Notes under the pieces: model-generated | The model's input: the letters and a program-made list of their open reading frames with translations, nothing else | Told to the model about the DNA's origin: nothing | The model's database searches: none | Shown here: positions 8,119-16,731 of the stretch, piece by piece | How positions within the stretch are numbered: the stretch's first letter is position 1 | How the letters are laid out: each line of letters begins with the position of its first letter | Program-made: the position numbers and the translations under genes | Assembly: GCA_964460185.1 (NCBI GenBank) | Contig: CAYWTM010000005.1 | Span: 1-55,527 of the forward strand | Length of the DNA: 55,527 nucleotides | From: JAVJPJ01 sp040217295 | GTDB lineage: Bacteria > Pseudomonadota > Alphaproteobacteria > Rhodobacterales > Rhodobacteraceae | Direction of reading: 5' to 3'

Positions 8119-9090
8119 ATGACCGACGCATCCCTTGAGAACATGCCGGAACTGGCGCTGGACTGGCACCGGGCCGGCAAGGGCGCGGTGCTGGCCACGG
8201 TGATCGAGACATGGGGGTCCGCCCCGCGTGCCGTCGGCGCGCAGATGGTGGTGTCGGGCGATGGCGACATGGAGGGCTCGGTCTCGGGCGGTTGCGTCGA
8301 GGGCGCGGTGGTGCTCGAGGCGATGGAGGCCGTGGGATCGGGCAAGTCACAGGTGCTGGAATTCGGCGTGTCGGATGACGAGGCCTTCGCCGTCGGGCTG
8401 GCCTGTGGCGGGCGCATCAAGGTGCTGCTGGAACCGGTGGGCGGCTCCATGCCTCTGACTTTGCTGGAAGACCTGGTGGCCGCCCGCGCGGCGCGGCGTC
8501 CGGTGGCCTACGTGGCCGACCTGGACCGCGATGCGCGCGGGATCGAGGGGCTTGAGGCCTGGGCCGACCGGTTCCGCATGGATCGTTCGGGCATGACCGA
8601 AGACGGGCGTTTCGTGCACATCCACAATCCGCCGCTTCGCATGGTCGTGGTGGGCGCCGTGCATATCGCGCAGGCCCTGGTGCCGATGGCGGCGATGGCG
8701 GGCTATGACGTGTCGGTGATCGACCCGCGCCCCGCCTTTGGCGCGACGGCCCGGTTTCCGGGTGTGACCCTTGTCGAGGACTGGCCGGACGAGGCGCTGG
8801 ACGATCTGGGCCTTGATCCCCGGACCGCCGTTGTGACGCTGACCCATGACCCGAAACTGGACGATCCCGCGATCCGCAGGGCGCTGGCCTCCGACGTGTT
8901 CTACCTGGGGTGCCTTGGATCCAGCCGCACCCATGCCAAACGCGTCGCGCGCCTGGCCGAGGCCGGGTTTTCCCTGGCGCAGATCGCGCGCATCCACGCG
9001 CCCGTGGGTCTGGATATCGGCGCGCGCGGCCCCGCCGAAATTGCGGTGTCGGTTCTGGCCGAGGTCACGCAACGGTTGCGAAAGGGATGA
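8119..9090 (+). CDS. XdhC/CoxF-CoxI family molybdoenzyme maturation protein
   Basis: The 323-residue protein has the two-domain XdhC layout. The N-terminal XdhC_CoxI domain contains VLATVIETWGSAPR, GSVSGGCVEGAV and LACGGRI. The C-terminal Rossmann domain begins at LRMVVVGAVHIAQALVPMA and contains YLGCLGSSRTHAKR. In the family it binds molybdenum cofactor, protects it and helps form the terminal sulfido ligand before insertion into xanthine-dehydrogenase-type enzymes. The start at 8119 follows GGTGGAGGAG. Its stop overlaps the next start in ATGA, so the two are translationally coupled. In a cox cluster it corresponds to CoxF or CoxI; I cannot decide which. Confidence 0.85.
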   Translation: MTDASLENMPELALDWHRAGKGAVLATVIETWGSAPRAVGAQMVVSGDGDMEGSVSGGCVEGAVVLEAMEAVGSGKSQVLEFGVSDDEAFAVGLACGGRIKVLLEPVGGSMPLTLLEDLVAARAARRPVAYVADLDRDARGIEGLEAWADRFRMDRSGMTEDGRFVHIHNPPLRMVVVGAVHIAQALVPMAAMAGYDVSVIDPRPAFGATARFPGVTLVEDWPDEALDDLGLDPRTAVVTLTHDPKLDDPAIRRALASDVFYLGCLGSSRTHAKRVARLAEAGFSLAQIARIHAPVGLDIGARGPAEIAVSVLAEVTQRLRKG

Positions 9091-10100
9091 AGTTCGGCCC
9101 CGTTTCCCTGTCCGAGGCCGAGGGCACGGTGCTGGCCCATGCCGTCACCTTGCCGGGTGGGCGGCTGAAAAAGGGCCATTTGCTGGCAGCGCAGGATGTC
9201 GCGGCGCTGGCCGGGGCCGGCCTGGCCGAGGTCATCGTGGCGCGGTTGGAGCCGGGGGATGTGGCCGAGAACGCGGCGGCCGTCCGGCTGGCCCGGGCCC
9301 TGGTGCCAGACCCGCAGGCGGCGGGCCTCAAGCTGGACGCGCCGTTTACCGGCCGGGTCAATATCCGCGCGACGGGCCCCGGCGTGATCGCGCTGGAGGC
9401 CGATGCCATCGCTGCGCTGAATGCGGTCGATCCGATGATCACGCTGGCCACCGTGCCACCCTGGCAGCGGGTCGTGGACGGCATGATGGTCGGCACCGTC
9501 AAGATGATCTCCTATGCGGTGGGCGAGGCCGCGTTGGGGCAGGCCTGTGAGGCGGGGCGCGGCGCGTTGCGGCGCCTGCCGCCGGTCATGCGCCACGTGG
9601 ATCTGATCGTGACCGAAATCGCGGGTGCGCCGGCCCGTGCCGACGACAAGGGGATCGGATCTGTCTGGGCGCGCGTCGAACGGCTTGGGTTGATGCGGGG
9701 CGCATTGCGGATCGTGCCCCACGAGGCGGGCGCGGTGGCGGACGCTTTGGCAGCCTCCCACGGCGATCTGGCGCTGATCCTGACCGGGTCGGCCACGTCG
9801 GATATCGCGGACGTGGCCCCCACCGCGATCGTCGGCGCGGGGGGGGAGGTGATCCGCTTCGGCATGCCCGTGGATCCCGGCAACCTGCTGGTTCTGGGCC
9901 GCATCGGCGCGCGCCCGGTGATCGGCCTGCCGGGCTGTGCGCGCTCGCCCGCGTTGAACGGGGCCGATTGGGTGCTGGAACGCATCGCCTGCGGCGTTGC
10001 GGTCACCGGCAGGGATATCGCGGCCATGGGGGTGGGCGGCTTGCTCAAGGAAATTCCGACCCGTCCGCAGCCGCGCGAGGGCCGGGGCGCCGCGCGATGA
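9087..10100 (+). CDS. Molybdopterin-binding protein (MoCF domain)
   Basis: The 337-residue protein resembles the stand-alone molybdopterin-binding proteins found beside xdhC-like genes in alphaproteobacteria. The N-terminal part (FGPVSLSEAEGTVLAHAV) resembles MoeA domain-like segments. The C-terminal half carries MoCF-type elements: LILTGSATSDIADV, GGEVIRFGMPVDPGNLL and GLPGCARSPALNG. It may handle or deliver Moco for the enzyme encoded just downstream. The ATG overlaps the TGA of the XdhC-like gene by four bases. It is distinct from the real moeA at 53852. Confidence 0.75.
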   Translation: MKFGPVSLSEAEGTVLAHAVTLPGGRLKKGHLLAAQDVAALAGAGLAEVIVARLEPGDVAENAAAVRLARALVPDPQAAGLKLDAPFTGRVNIRATGPGVIALEADAIAALNAVDPMITLATVPPWQRVVDGMMVGTVKMISYAVGEAALGQACEAGRGALRRLPPVMRHVDLIVTEIAGAPARADDKGIGSVWARVERLGLMRGALRIVPHEAGAVADALAASHGDLALILTGSATSDIADVAPTAIVGAGGEVIRFGMPVDPGNLLVLGRIGARPVIGLPGCARSPALNGADWVLERIACGVAVTGRDIAAMGVGGLLKEIPTRPQPREGRGAAR

Positions 10101-10210
10101 TCGGCAAGGGGTGGCCGGCGCGCAAAGATTGAGGCGCCGGGGCGCCAAAAAGACATTTGCAACCGCGCTCTTCCATGTTTGGATAGGGCAACAATCAAGG
10201 GAGGATATGA

Positions 10211-10696
10211 ATGACCCAGGTAACGATGACGGTGAACGGGAAACCCGTTTCCGGCGACGTTGAGGGCCGCACGCTGCTCAGCGAATTCTTGCGCGAAGGT
10301 CTGCGCCTGACGGGCACCCATGTGGGCTGTGATACCAGCCAGTGCGGGGCCTGCGTGGTGCATGTGAACGGCGCAGCGATCAAGAGCTGCACGGCGCTGG
10401 CCATGGATCTTGAAGGGGCCGAGGTCAGGACGATCGAGGGCATGGCCAATGCCGACGGATCGCTTTCGGTGATCCAGCAGGCCTTTCAGGACCATCACGG
10501 CCTGCAATGCGGGTTCTGCACGCCCGGCATGGTGATGTCCGCCGCGGCCTTGCTCAAGGACAACCCCAAGCCCACCGAACACGAGGTGCGGGAATACCTC
10601 GAAGGCAATATCTGCCGCTGCACGGGCTACCACAATATCGTCAAGGCGATCATGGCGGCCAGTGGGCAGGACGTGCCCGCGGTGGCCGCGGAATAA
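10211..10696 (+). CDS. coxS: CO-dehydrogenase-type small subunit (2x[2Fe-2S])
   Basis: CoxS carries the two [2Fe-2S] clusters that pass electrons from the molybdenum site to FAD. The 161-residue product has both motifs. Cys40, 45, 48 and 60 form the plant-ferredoxin-type cluster, and Cys100, 103, 135 and 137 the helical-domain cluster (QCGFCTPGM and NICRCTGY). The start is preceded by AGGGAGG. It is the first of three structural genes in the order S-L-M, the order of form II (form I is M-S-L). 110 nt separate it from the upstream maturation gene. Confidence 0.95.
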   Translation: MTQVTMTVNGKPVSGDVEGRTLLSEFLREGLRLTGTHVGCDTSQCGACVVHVNGAAIKSCTALAMDLEGAEVRTIEGMANADGSLSVIQQAFQDHHGLQCGFCTPGMVMSAAALLKDNPKPTEHEVREYLEGNICRCTGYHNIVKAIMAASGQDVPAVAAE

Positions 10697-10727
10697 ACGG
10701 TCAGACCGGTTCGCGGAGGAGGCGGGC

Positions 10728-10760
10728 CGGATTTTCCGTATTTGGAACAAGAAGAAGGGG
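10728..10760 (+). repeat. Intergenic repeat element, copy B
   Basis: Within the 138-nt coxS-coxL spacer lies TTTCCGTATTTGGAACAAG followed by AAGAAGGGGG. The same bases occur in copy C at 18852-18886 on the other strand, with only minor flank differences. The element is co-directional with both genes and ends 74 nt before coxL. Confidence 0.6.
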
Positions 10761-10834
10761 GCGATGTGCCCTCGCACCCAGGGGCCCCCTATCGTGGCGG
10801 GCCGGGGGAGAGACAGACCCAAGGGAGGAAGACC

Positions 10835-13213
10835 ATGCCGAAAGACAGTGGCATCGGCGCAAGTTCGAAGCGGCGCGAGGACGTCCGCTTTCTGACCGGG
10901 CGCGGCGTTTATACCGATGATATGGCGAAACAGGGCCAGGCCCATGCCGTCATGGTCCGCTCGACCGTGGCCAATGGCCGGATCGTGTCCATCGACACCA
11001 GCGCGGCCGAGGCGATGCCCGGCGTCCTGGCCGTGTTCACCGGCGAGGATTTCGCCGAGGTGGGGGGCAACCCTGCCGGCTGGCTGATCAATTCGCGCAA
11101 CGGCGAACCCATGCGCGAGCCCAAGCGCCCGGTGCTGGCCCATGGCAAGGTGCGCCATGTGGGCGACGCCTATGCCGCCGTCATCGCCGAGACCTATGCG
11201 CAGGCGAAGGACGCGGCCGAGGCCGTGGCGGCCGGCACCGAGATCGAGGACCTGCCCGCGATCATCGACATGGCCGCCGCTCTGGCCAATTCCGACAACC
11301 GGGTGCATGACGAGATCCCCGACAACCAGTGTTTCGACTGGGGCTGGATCGAGGACAACCGCGAGGCGGTGGACGCCGCGATGAAAGCCGCGCCGCATGT
11401 CACCACGCTGGAACTGGTGAACAACCGCCTGGTGCCCAACGCGATGGAGCCGCGCGCCTCGATCGGCGAATATTTTCCCGCGAACGATGAATGGAAGCTG
11501 ACCACCACCAGCCAGAACCCGCATCTGACCAAGCTGCTGGTGGCGGCCTTCGTGATGGGGATCCCGGAACACAAGCTGACCGTGGTTGCGCCCGACGTGG
11601 GCGGCGGTTTCGGCTCCAAGATCTATCATTACGGCGAAGAGGCGCTGGTGCTGGCCGCGGCCAAGAAGGTCGGGCGGCCCGTGCGCTGGACGGCGGAACG
11701 CTCGGAAAGCTTCCTCAGCGATGCCCATGGGCGCGATCATGTGACCACGATCGAGGTCGGCGCGACGCTGGAGGGCGAAATCCTGGCCATCCGCACCAGC
11801 ACGCTGGCCAATGTCGGCGCGTACCTGTCGAATTTCTCGACCGCGACGCCGACCTTCCTGCACGGCACGTTGATGGCCGGGCCCTACAAGGTGCCCCATG
11901 TCTACGTGAACCTGAAGACGGTCTTCACCAACACCGCGCCGGTCGATGCCTATCGCGGGGCCGGACGGCCCGAGGCGACCTTCAGCCTGGAACGGGCCAT
12001 CGACAAGATGGCGCGCGAGCTGAAACTCGACCCCGTCGAGGTGCGGCGCAAGAACCTGATCACACCCGATCAGTTCCCCTATACCACGCCGGTGGCGCTG
12101 CAATACGACACCGGCAACTACCAGGCGACGCTCGATAAATCCCTTGAGCTGGCCGACTATGCCGGGTTCGAGGCGCGGGCCGCGGACTCGGCCAGGAACG
12201 GCAAGATGCGCGGCATCGGTCTGTCCACCTGGATCGAGGCCTGCGGGATAGCGCCGTCGCATCTTGTGGGGGTCCTGGGCTCTCGCGTGGGTCTGTTCGA
12301 TGCCGCTACCGTGCGCGTCAACGCGACCGGGTCGATCAATGTCATGGTCGGCGCGCATTCCCACGGGCAGGGGCACGAGACCGTGTTCGCGCAGATCGTG
12401 GCCGACAAACTGGGGATCCCCGAGGAAAACGTCGACATCGTCCATGGCGACACGTCGAAAATCCCGTTCGGCATGGGATCCTACGGGTCGCGGTCGCTGG
12501 CGGTCTGTGGCTCGGCGATGGACAAGGCGCTCGACAAGATCATCGCCAAGGGCAAGAAGATCGCCGCCCACATGCTCGAGGCCGCCGAGGGGGACATCAC
12601 TTTCGAAAACGGGTCCTTCCAGGTGGCCGGGACCGACAAGGCGAAATCCTTCGGGGAAATCGCCTTTTCGGCCTACGTGCCCCATAACTACCCGCTCGAA
12701 ACGCTGGAGCCGGGGCTGGAGGAGACGGCGTTTTACGACCCCAACAACTTCACCTATCCCGCCGGCGCCTACCTGTGCGAGGTCGAGGTCGACCCCGACA
12801 CCGGCAAGGTCGAGGTCATGTCCTTCACCTGCGCGGATGACTTCGGCAACGTGATGAACCCGATGGTGGTCGAGGGGCAGGTCCATGGCGGGGTGGCGCA
12901 AGGCATCGGTCAGGCGATGATCGAGAACACCGCCTATGACGCCGATGGCCAGTTGCTCAGCGCATCCTACATGGATTACGCGATGCCGCGGGCCGATGAC
13001 GTGCCCATGTTCACGGTCGATCATTCCTGTGCCACGCCGTGCACCCATAACCCGCTTGGGGTGAAGGGCTGCGGTGAGGCGGGCGCGATCGGTTCACCAC
13101 CTGCCGTGGTCAACGCGGTGATTGATGCGCTGCACCGCGCGGGTCATACTGGTGTGACGCATATCGACATGCCCGTGACGCCCGCGCGCGTCTGGCAGGC
13201 CATGCAGGGTTGA
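10835..13213 (+). CDS. coxL: Form II CO-dehydrogenase-type large subunit (molybdenum hydroxylase)
   Basis: This 792-residue catalytic subunit binds molybdopterin cytosine dinucleotide. The active-site loop reads A-Y-R-G-A-G-R at residues 372-378. That is the signature of form II CoxL; form I has AYXCSFR with the Cys that binds copper. The catalytic Glu is E748 in GCGEAGAIGSPPA, and the Moco-contact segment GGGFGSKIYHYGEE is present. The start at 10835 follows AAGGGAGGA. Form II enzymes are widespread in roseobacters, but reports that strains with only form II fail to oxidise CO make the true substrate uncertain. Confidence 0.93.
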   Translation: MPKDSGIGASSKRREDVRFLTGRGVYTDDMAKQGQAHAVMVRSTVANGRIVSIDTSAAEAMPGVLAVFTGEDFAEVGGNPAGWLINSRNGEPMREPKRPVLAHGKVRHVGDAYAAVIAETYAQAKDAAEAVAAGTEIEDLPAIIDMAAALANSDNRVHDEIPDNQCFDWGWIEDNREAVDAAMKAAPHVTTLELVNNRLVPNAMEPRASIGEYFPANDEWKLTTTSQNPHLTKLLVAAFVMGIPEHKLTVVAPDVGGGFGSKIYHYGEEALVLAAAKKVGRPVRWTAERSESFLSDAHGRDHVTTIEVGATLEGEILAIRTSTLANVGAYLSNFSTATPTFLHGTLMAGPYKVPHVYVNLKTVFTNTAPVDAYRGAGRPEATFSLERAIDKMARELKLDPVEVRRKNLITPDQFPYTTPVALQYDTGNYQATLDKSLELADYAGFEARAADSARNGKMRGIGLSTWIEACGIAPSHLVGVLGSRVGLFDAATVRVNATGSINVMVGAHSHGQGHETVFAQIVADKLGIPEENVDIVHGDTSKIPFGMGSYGSRSLAVCGSAMDKALDKIIAKGKKIAAHMLEAAEGDITFENGSFQVAGTDKAKSFGEIAFSAYVPHNYPLETLEPGLEETAFYDPNNFTYPAGAYLCEVEVDPDTGKVEVMSFTCADDFGNVMNPMVVEGQVHGGVAQGIGQAMIENTAYDADGQLLSASYMDYAMPRADDVPMFTVDHSCATPCTHNPLGVKGCGEAGAIGSPPAVVNAVIDALHRAGHTGVTHIDMPVTPARVWQAMQG

Positions 13214-13238
13214 GGCCCAGGGGAAAGGAGATAACCCA

Positions 13239-14030
13239 ATGTATAATTTCGAATTTTCCAAGCCTTCGACGATTGCGGAGGCAGCAGCGGCCTTGTCGGG
13301 GGATGAGGCACAGGCGCTTGGCGGCGGACAGACGCTTTTGCCCACCATGAAGCAACGCCTGGCCGCACCAGCCACGCTTGTCAGTCTCGGCGGCATTGCC
13401 GAGATGGTCGGTGTTTGCGTCAACGATGCCGGCCAGGTCTGTATCGGCGGGGCCACCACCCATGCCACCGTCGCGGCCGAGGCCGCGGCCCATTACCCGG
13501 CATTGGCGGCCATGGCCAACAGGATCGGGGATCCGGCCGTTCGCAACCGTGGCACCATTGGCGGCAGCCTTGCCAACAACGATCCGTCCGCCTGCTATCC
13601 GGCGGCGGCCCTGGGGTCGGGGGCGACGATCAAGACCAACACGCGTGAGATCGCGGCCGACGATTATTTCCAGGGCATGTTCGAGACCGCCCTGGACGAA
13701 GGCGAGATCATCACCGAGGTCAAGTTCCCGGTGCCCCAGGCCGCGAATTACCAGAAATTCGTGCAGCCTGCCTCGCGCTTTGCGCTGGTGGGCGTGTTCG
13801 TGGCGAAGTTTGCCGATGGCGTGCGTGTCGCGGTCACGGGGGCGTCGTCGGACGGCGTGTTCCGGTGGGCCGAGGCCGAGGCGGCGTTGTCGTCCGATTT
13901 CTCCAAGGCGGCCGTGGATGGGCTTGCGCCGCCGGCGGGCGACATGATCAGCGATCTGCACGGATCGGGCGCGTATCGCGCGCACCTGGTCAAGGTGATG
14001 ACCGGGCGTGCGGTGGCCGCGGCGGGCTGA
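13239..14030 (+). CDS. coxM: CO-dehydrogenase-type medium subunit (FAD)
   Basis: CoxM is the flavoprotein subunit that receives electrons from the FeS clusters. The 263-residue product has the two FAD-binding motifs of the family: GGGQT at residues 28-32 and TIGGS at 106-110 followed by LANNDPSACYPA. The start is preceded by AAAGGAGA and lies 25 nt after the coxL stop, so the two are in one transcript. It closes the S-L-M set; no coxG-like gene follows. Confidence 0.93.
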   Translation: MYNFEFSKPSTIAEAAAALSGDEAQALGGGQTLLPTMKQRLAAPATLVSLGGIAEMVGVCVNDAGQVCIGGATTHATVAAEAAAHYPALAAMANRIGDPAVRNRGTIGGSLANNDPSACYPAAALGSGATIKTNTREIAADDYFQGMFETALDEGEIITEVKFPVPQAANYQKFVQPASRFALVGVFVAKFADGVRVAVTGASSDGVFRWAEAEAALSSDFSKAAVDGLAPPAGDMISDLHGSGAYRAHLVKVMTGRAVAAAG

Positions 14031-14045
14031 CCGCGGGGGGCGGCG

Positions 14046-14603
14046 GTGCCCACCGAACGACAAAAACGCGATGCGGGTGCGTGGTACACCTGCATCGACG
14101 ATGACCTGGAAGCCGCGCGGCAGGTTGCACGCCGCGCGTGCTTTGCCCATCAGGCCACACCACCCGATGCACGCGGCCCCATGGCCGCCGAATTGCGCGC
14201 CGTCCTGGGGGATGTCGGGGATGGAGTGGTCATCGAAGCCCCGTTTCATTGTGCCTACGGGCACAATATCCGTCTCGCGGACGGGGTTTACCTGAACGCG
14301 GGATGCGTGATCCTCGATACCGGCCCGGTCACGATCGGCGCGGGGGCCATGTTGGGCCCCGGGGTTCAGATCTATTGCGCGGACCATCACCGCGACAGGG
14401 ATCTGAGATCGCAGGGAATGGAACGCGCGCTTGCGGTCGAGATCGGCGCAGATGTCTGGATCGGCGGCGCGGCGATCATTCTGCCGGGGGTGCGTATCGG
14501 GCCGGGCGCGGTCATCGGCGCGGGCAGCGTGGTGACCCGCGACGTGGCCGAGAATGCCCGCGTCGCAGGCAACCCCGCGCGCGTGCTGCCGGGTCAGGCG
14601 TAA
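14046..14603 (+). CDS. Maltose/galactoside O-acetyltransferase family protein
   Basis: The 185-residue left-handed beta-helix protein belongs to the LacA/Maa group, which transfers acetyl from acetyl-CoA to sugar hydroxyls. The N-terminal MAT domain (PTERQKRDAGAWYTCIDDDL) is followed by hexapeptide repeats. The active-site segment IYCADHHRDRD contains the catalytic His pair, and the C-terminal VVTRDVAENARVAGNPARVL is typical. The start is GTG at 14046, 15 nt after coxM, so it could be cotranscribed with cox although no functional link is evident. It converges with the regulator gene, overlapping it by 10 nt. Confidence 0.85.
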   Translation: MPTERQKRDAGAWYTCIDDDLEAARQVARRACFAHQATPPDARGPMAAELRAVLGDVGDGVVIEAPFHCAYGHNIRLADGVYLNAGCVILDTGPVTIGAGAMLGPGVQIYCADHHRDRDLRSQGMERALAVEIGADVWIGGAAIILPGVRIGPGAVIGAGSVVTRDVAENARVAGNPARVLPGQA

Positions 14604-15553
14604 CTGGATACCATCCGGGCCGCTCGCGCCAGTTTGCGCACCGCTGACGGACTGACGCCCATTTGCTGTTTCACGCTGCGCGAAAATCCTGCCGGTGTCT
14701 CGAACCCGCTGGCCGCCGAGATCTCGGACATCGGCATCGCGGTCTTGCGCAACAGGTCTGCGGCATGGGCCAGCCGGATCGCCAGGTAGCGGTCGGACGG
14801 GCGCACGCCCAGGGCGCGCATGCACCGCCCGCGCAGGGCCTTGCGGCTCATCCCGAGTTGCTCCGCCAGCTCCGAAAGGGGCAGGGGGGTGGCCAGGTTG
14901 GCACGCATCAGGTCTTCCATCTGCGCAACGACCGGGTCGGCCGGTGGCGCGTCGGGGTCCGGCGCGGGCGTGGTGTCGCGCATGTGCCCGCGGGCCAGGG
15001 CGTGCACGGCGGTTTCCGCCAATGCGGACGAACTGACATGCGCCACCCATGCCTGCATCGCGGCCATCGGCGTCGTCCCGCCCGATGAGGTCAGCCGGTC
15101 ACCGTCCAGAACAAAGGGACGGTCGAGCACCCTGATCTCGGGAAAGGCCGGTTCCTCGGCCGCGTCGGGCCCGGCATGGACAACCGCCTGTCTGCCATCC
15201 AGCAACCCCATGCGCGCCAGCATCAGACTGCCGGTGTCAAAGCCGGCCAGGCTGCCGCCATGCCCGGCAACCTGCGTCACGAATTTCCGGAACCCGTTGG
15301 GGATGCGTTCGTCCAGCGCCGGCCCGGCAATGATCACCGCCAGATCGACGGTCTCGGCCGCGTTCCAGTTTGGCGCGTCCGGGCTGATCTCCACCCCGTT
15401 GGAGGCCTTGACGGGCAGGTGCCCCGGCACCCGGGTTTCCCATGTGAACAGCTCTTCCTGGCCGGCACGGTTCGCAGCGGCGAGCGTTTCGATGCCAAGC
15501 ACGTAGGCCAGCATCTGGCAGCCGGGAAAGGTAATGAAGCAGACATGGGTCAT
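14594..15553 (-). CDS. GlxA-family AraC transcriptional regulator
   Basis: The 319-residue protein couples an N-terminal DJ-1/PfpI-like domain (residues 1-170) to a C-terminal AraC-type double helix-turn-helix (about 210-305). The second motif is ISAASGFETPAGFSRSVKQQ. The usual nucleophile-elbow Cys of the PfpI fold is replaced here: the segment reads LAGFDTGSLMLARMG. It therefore probably works as a ligand sensor rather than an enzyme. Related regulators control choline, glycine betaine or carnitine use, but no such genes are next to it. Target unknown. Confidence 0.85.
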   Translation of the reverse strand: MTHVCFITFPGCQMLAYVLGIETLAAANRAGQEELFTWETRVPGHLPVKASNGVEISPDAPNWNAAETVDLAVIIAGPALDERIPNGFRKFVTQVAGHGGSLAGFDTGSLMLARMGLLDGRQAVVHAGPDAAEEPAFPEIRVLDRPFVLDGDRLTSSGGTTPMAAMQAWVAHVSSSALAETAVHALARGHMRDTTPAPDPDAPPADPVVAQMEDLMRANLATPLPLSELAEQLGMSRKALRGRCMRALGVRPSDRYLAIRLAHAADLLRKTAMPMSEISAASGFETPAGFSRSVKQQMGVSPSAVRKLARAARMVSSYA

Positions 15554-15653
15554 GGCGGCGACGGTGTGTCAGGATGCCGGGGTGCTCAAGCATATTTTGC
15601 GTCGTTCGCCGCAAAGTCTGCAGGTTGCTGCCACAGCGCCACAGCGCACGTGG

Positions 15654-15908
15654 TCAATCGTCCTCGTTGATCCGCAGGTTGTCGAGATTGAACTCGAACG
15701 CGATGGTCAGGCCGCCATCCGTGGTGATCGACGCGCGCCCATCCAGGTCAAGATCCGTGAACAGGCGCACGGTCGGGCCCGCGTCGGTCGAGGTGCTGAC
15801 CAGGCCCATTTCGGCCGCACCGGTCAATTCGATGCCATCCGCGGCCAGCGTGGTCGCGCCGGACAGCAAAAGGATGGCACTCAGGGCGGCTCTGATCATG
15901 GACGTCAT
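15654..15908 (-). CDS. Short exported protein resembling the N-terminus of a porin
   Basis: The 84-residue product has a signal peptide (MIRAALSAILLLSGATTLAA). The mature part ADGIELTGAAEMGL, the segment VRLFTDLDLDGRASITTDGG and then LTIAFEFNLDNL alternate like the first beta-strands of the Rhodobacterales porin family. It stops at a TGA after about three strands, whereas the family has about 300 residues. It could be a decayed porin or a genuine small periplasmic protein. The start at 15908 is chosen because it opens the signal peptide; MIRAAL at 15899 is an alternative. Confidence 0.5.
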   Translation of the reverse strand: MTSMIRAALSAILLLSGATTLAADGIELTGAAEMGLVSTSTDAGPTVRLFTDLDLDGRASITTDGGLTIAFEFNLDNLRINEDD

Positions 15909-15954
15909 GATACACCCAAAACCGGCCCGCCGCCACAGGTCACGTCGGACAGAC

Positions 15955-15983
15955 AAAAGGCGCGCCATGGCGGGCGCGCCTTT
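15955..15983 (-). terminator. Terminator of infC
   Basis: An 11-bp perfect stem AAAGGCGCGCC / GGCGCGCCTTT with a six-base loop lies 28 nt beyond the infC stop. On the minus strand it ends in TTTT. The A-rich opposite side makes it potentially bidirectional. Confidence 0.75.
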
Positions 15984-16010
15984 GAAACCGTGCAAGACCG
16001 ACCTGGCCTG

Positions 16011-16553
16011 TTACTTGGCGGGGCCAATCATCATGACCATCTGACGGCCTTCCATCTTGGGCATGTTTTCGACCTTGCCCAGACCTTCGACATCGTCAGC
16101 GACCCGTTCCAGCAGATCACGGCCAAGGTTCTGGTGCGCCATCTCGCGGCCGCGGAACCGCAAGGTCACCTTCACCTTGTCCCCGTTTTCCAGGAACTTG
16201 GTGACGCTGCGCATTTTCACTTCGTAATCATGCACATCGGTGTTGGGTCGAAACTTGACCTCTTTCACCTCGATGGTCTTTTGCTTCTTGCGGGCTTCGC
16301 TCTCGCGCTTTTGCTGTTCGTATTTGAACTTGCCGAAATCCATGATCTTGCACACGGGCGGCGTCGCGTTCGGAGAAATTTCCACGAGGTCGAGACCGGC
16401 TTCTTCGGCCATCTCGAGCGCTCTTTCAGGTGTGACGACACCGGCATTCTCACCATCTGCGCCGATAAGGCGAATCTCGGGTGCTCGAATGCGGTCGTTG
16501 ATGCGCGGCCCGGTTTCCCGGGTGGGGGGCGCGTTATGGGGTCTGCGGGCTAT
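16011..16553 (-). CDS. infC: Translation initiation factor IF-3, AUA start
   Basis: IF-3 binds the 30S subunit and proofreads initiator tRNA and start codon. From the first ATG in frame (16412) the protein would have 133 residues and lack the N-terminal domain. The frame stays open upstream and encodes ARRPHNAPPTRETGPRINDR, then IRAPEIRLIGADGENAGVV, the conserved IF3-N segment. The only sensible start is ATA at 16553-16551, with AGGAGG five bases upstream, giving 180 residues, the normal length. Rare start codons (AUU in E. coli) are the known basis of IF-3 autoregulation. It is not linked to rpmI-rplT here. Confidence 0.95.
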   Translation of the reverse strand: MARRPHNAPPTRETGPRINDRIRAPEIRLIGADGENAGVVTPERALEMAEEAGLDLVEISPNATPPVCKIMDFGKFKYEQQKRESEARKKQKTIEVKEVKFRPNTDVHDYEVKMRSVTKFLENGDKVKVTLRFRGREMAHQNLGRDLLERVADDVEGLGKVENMPKMEGRQMVMMIGPAK

Positions 16554-16731
16554 GGGGGCCTCCTGCTATAGCCGGTACTGGATGCTGCAAGGTATCTGCG
16601 CCGCCCTCCGCTTTCAAGGCGATTTGGGCATGGCCTTGCCGGTTTCTTGATTATGCTGCGCTGCGGCATTGTGCAAGGTCATGCCCGGGGATAAGCGGGC
16701 GATACAACTGTGTCACCCAATGGGGGAAGAG

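Noticed and set aside
10742..10834. An upstream start that would extend CoxL by 31 residues.
   Set aside because: The extension covers repeat copy B, has no family similarity, and ATG 10835 has a strong AAGGGAGGA.
9512..13048. A 1178-codon open frame on the minus strand opposite the molybdopterin-binding, coxS and coxL genes.
   Set aside because: It spans three clearly real plus-strand genes, has no recognisable domain, and is expected in high-GC DNA where the complement of codon-biased genes stays open.
10835..13213. Assignment as classic form I CO dehydrogenase.
   Set aside because: The active-site loop is AYRGAGR without the copper-binding Cys, and the gene order is S-L-M.
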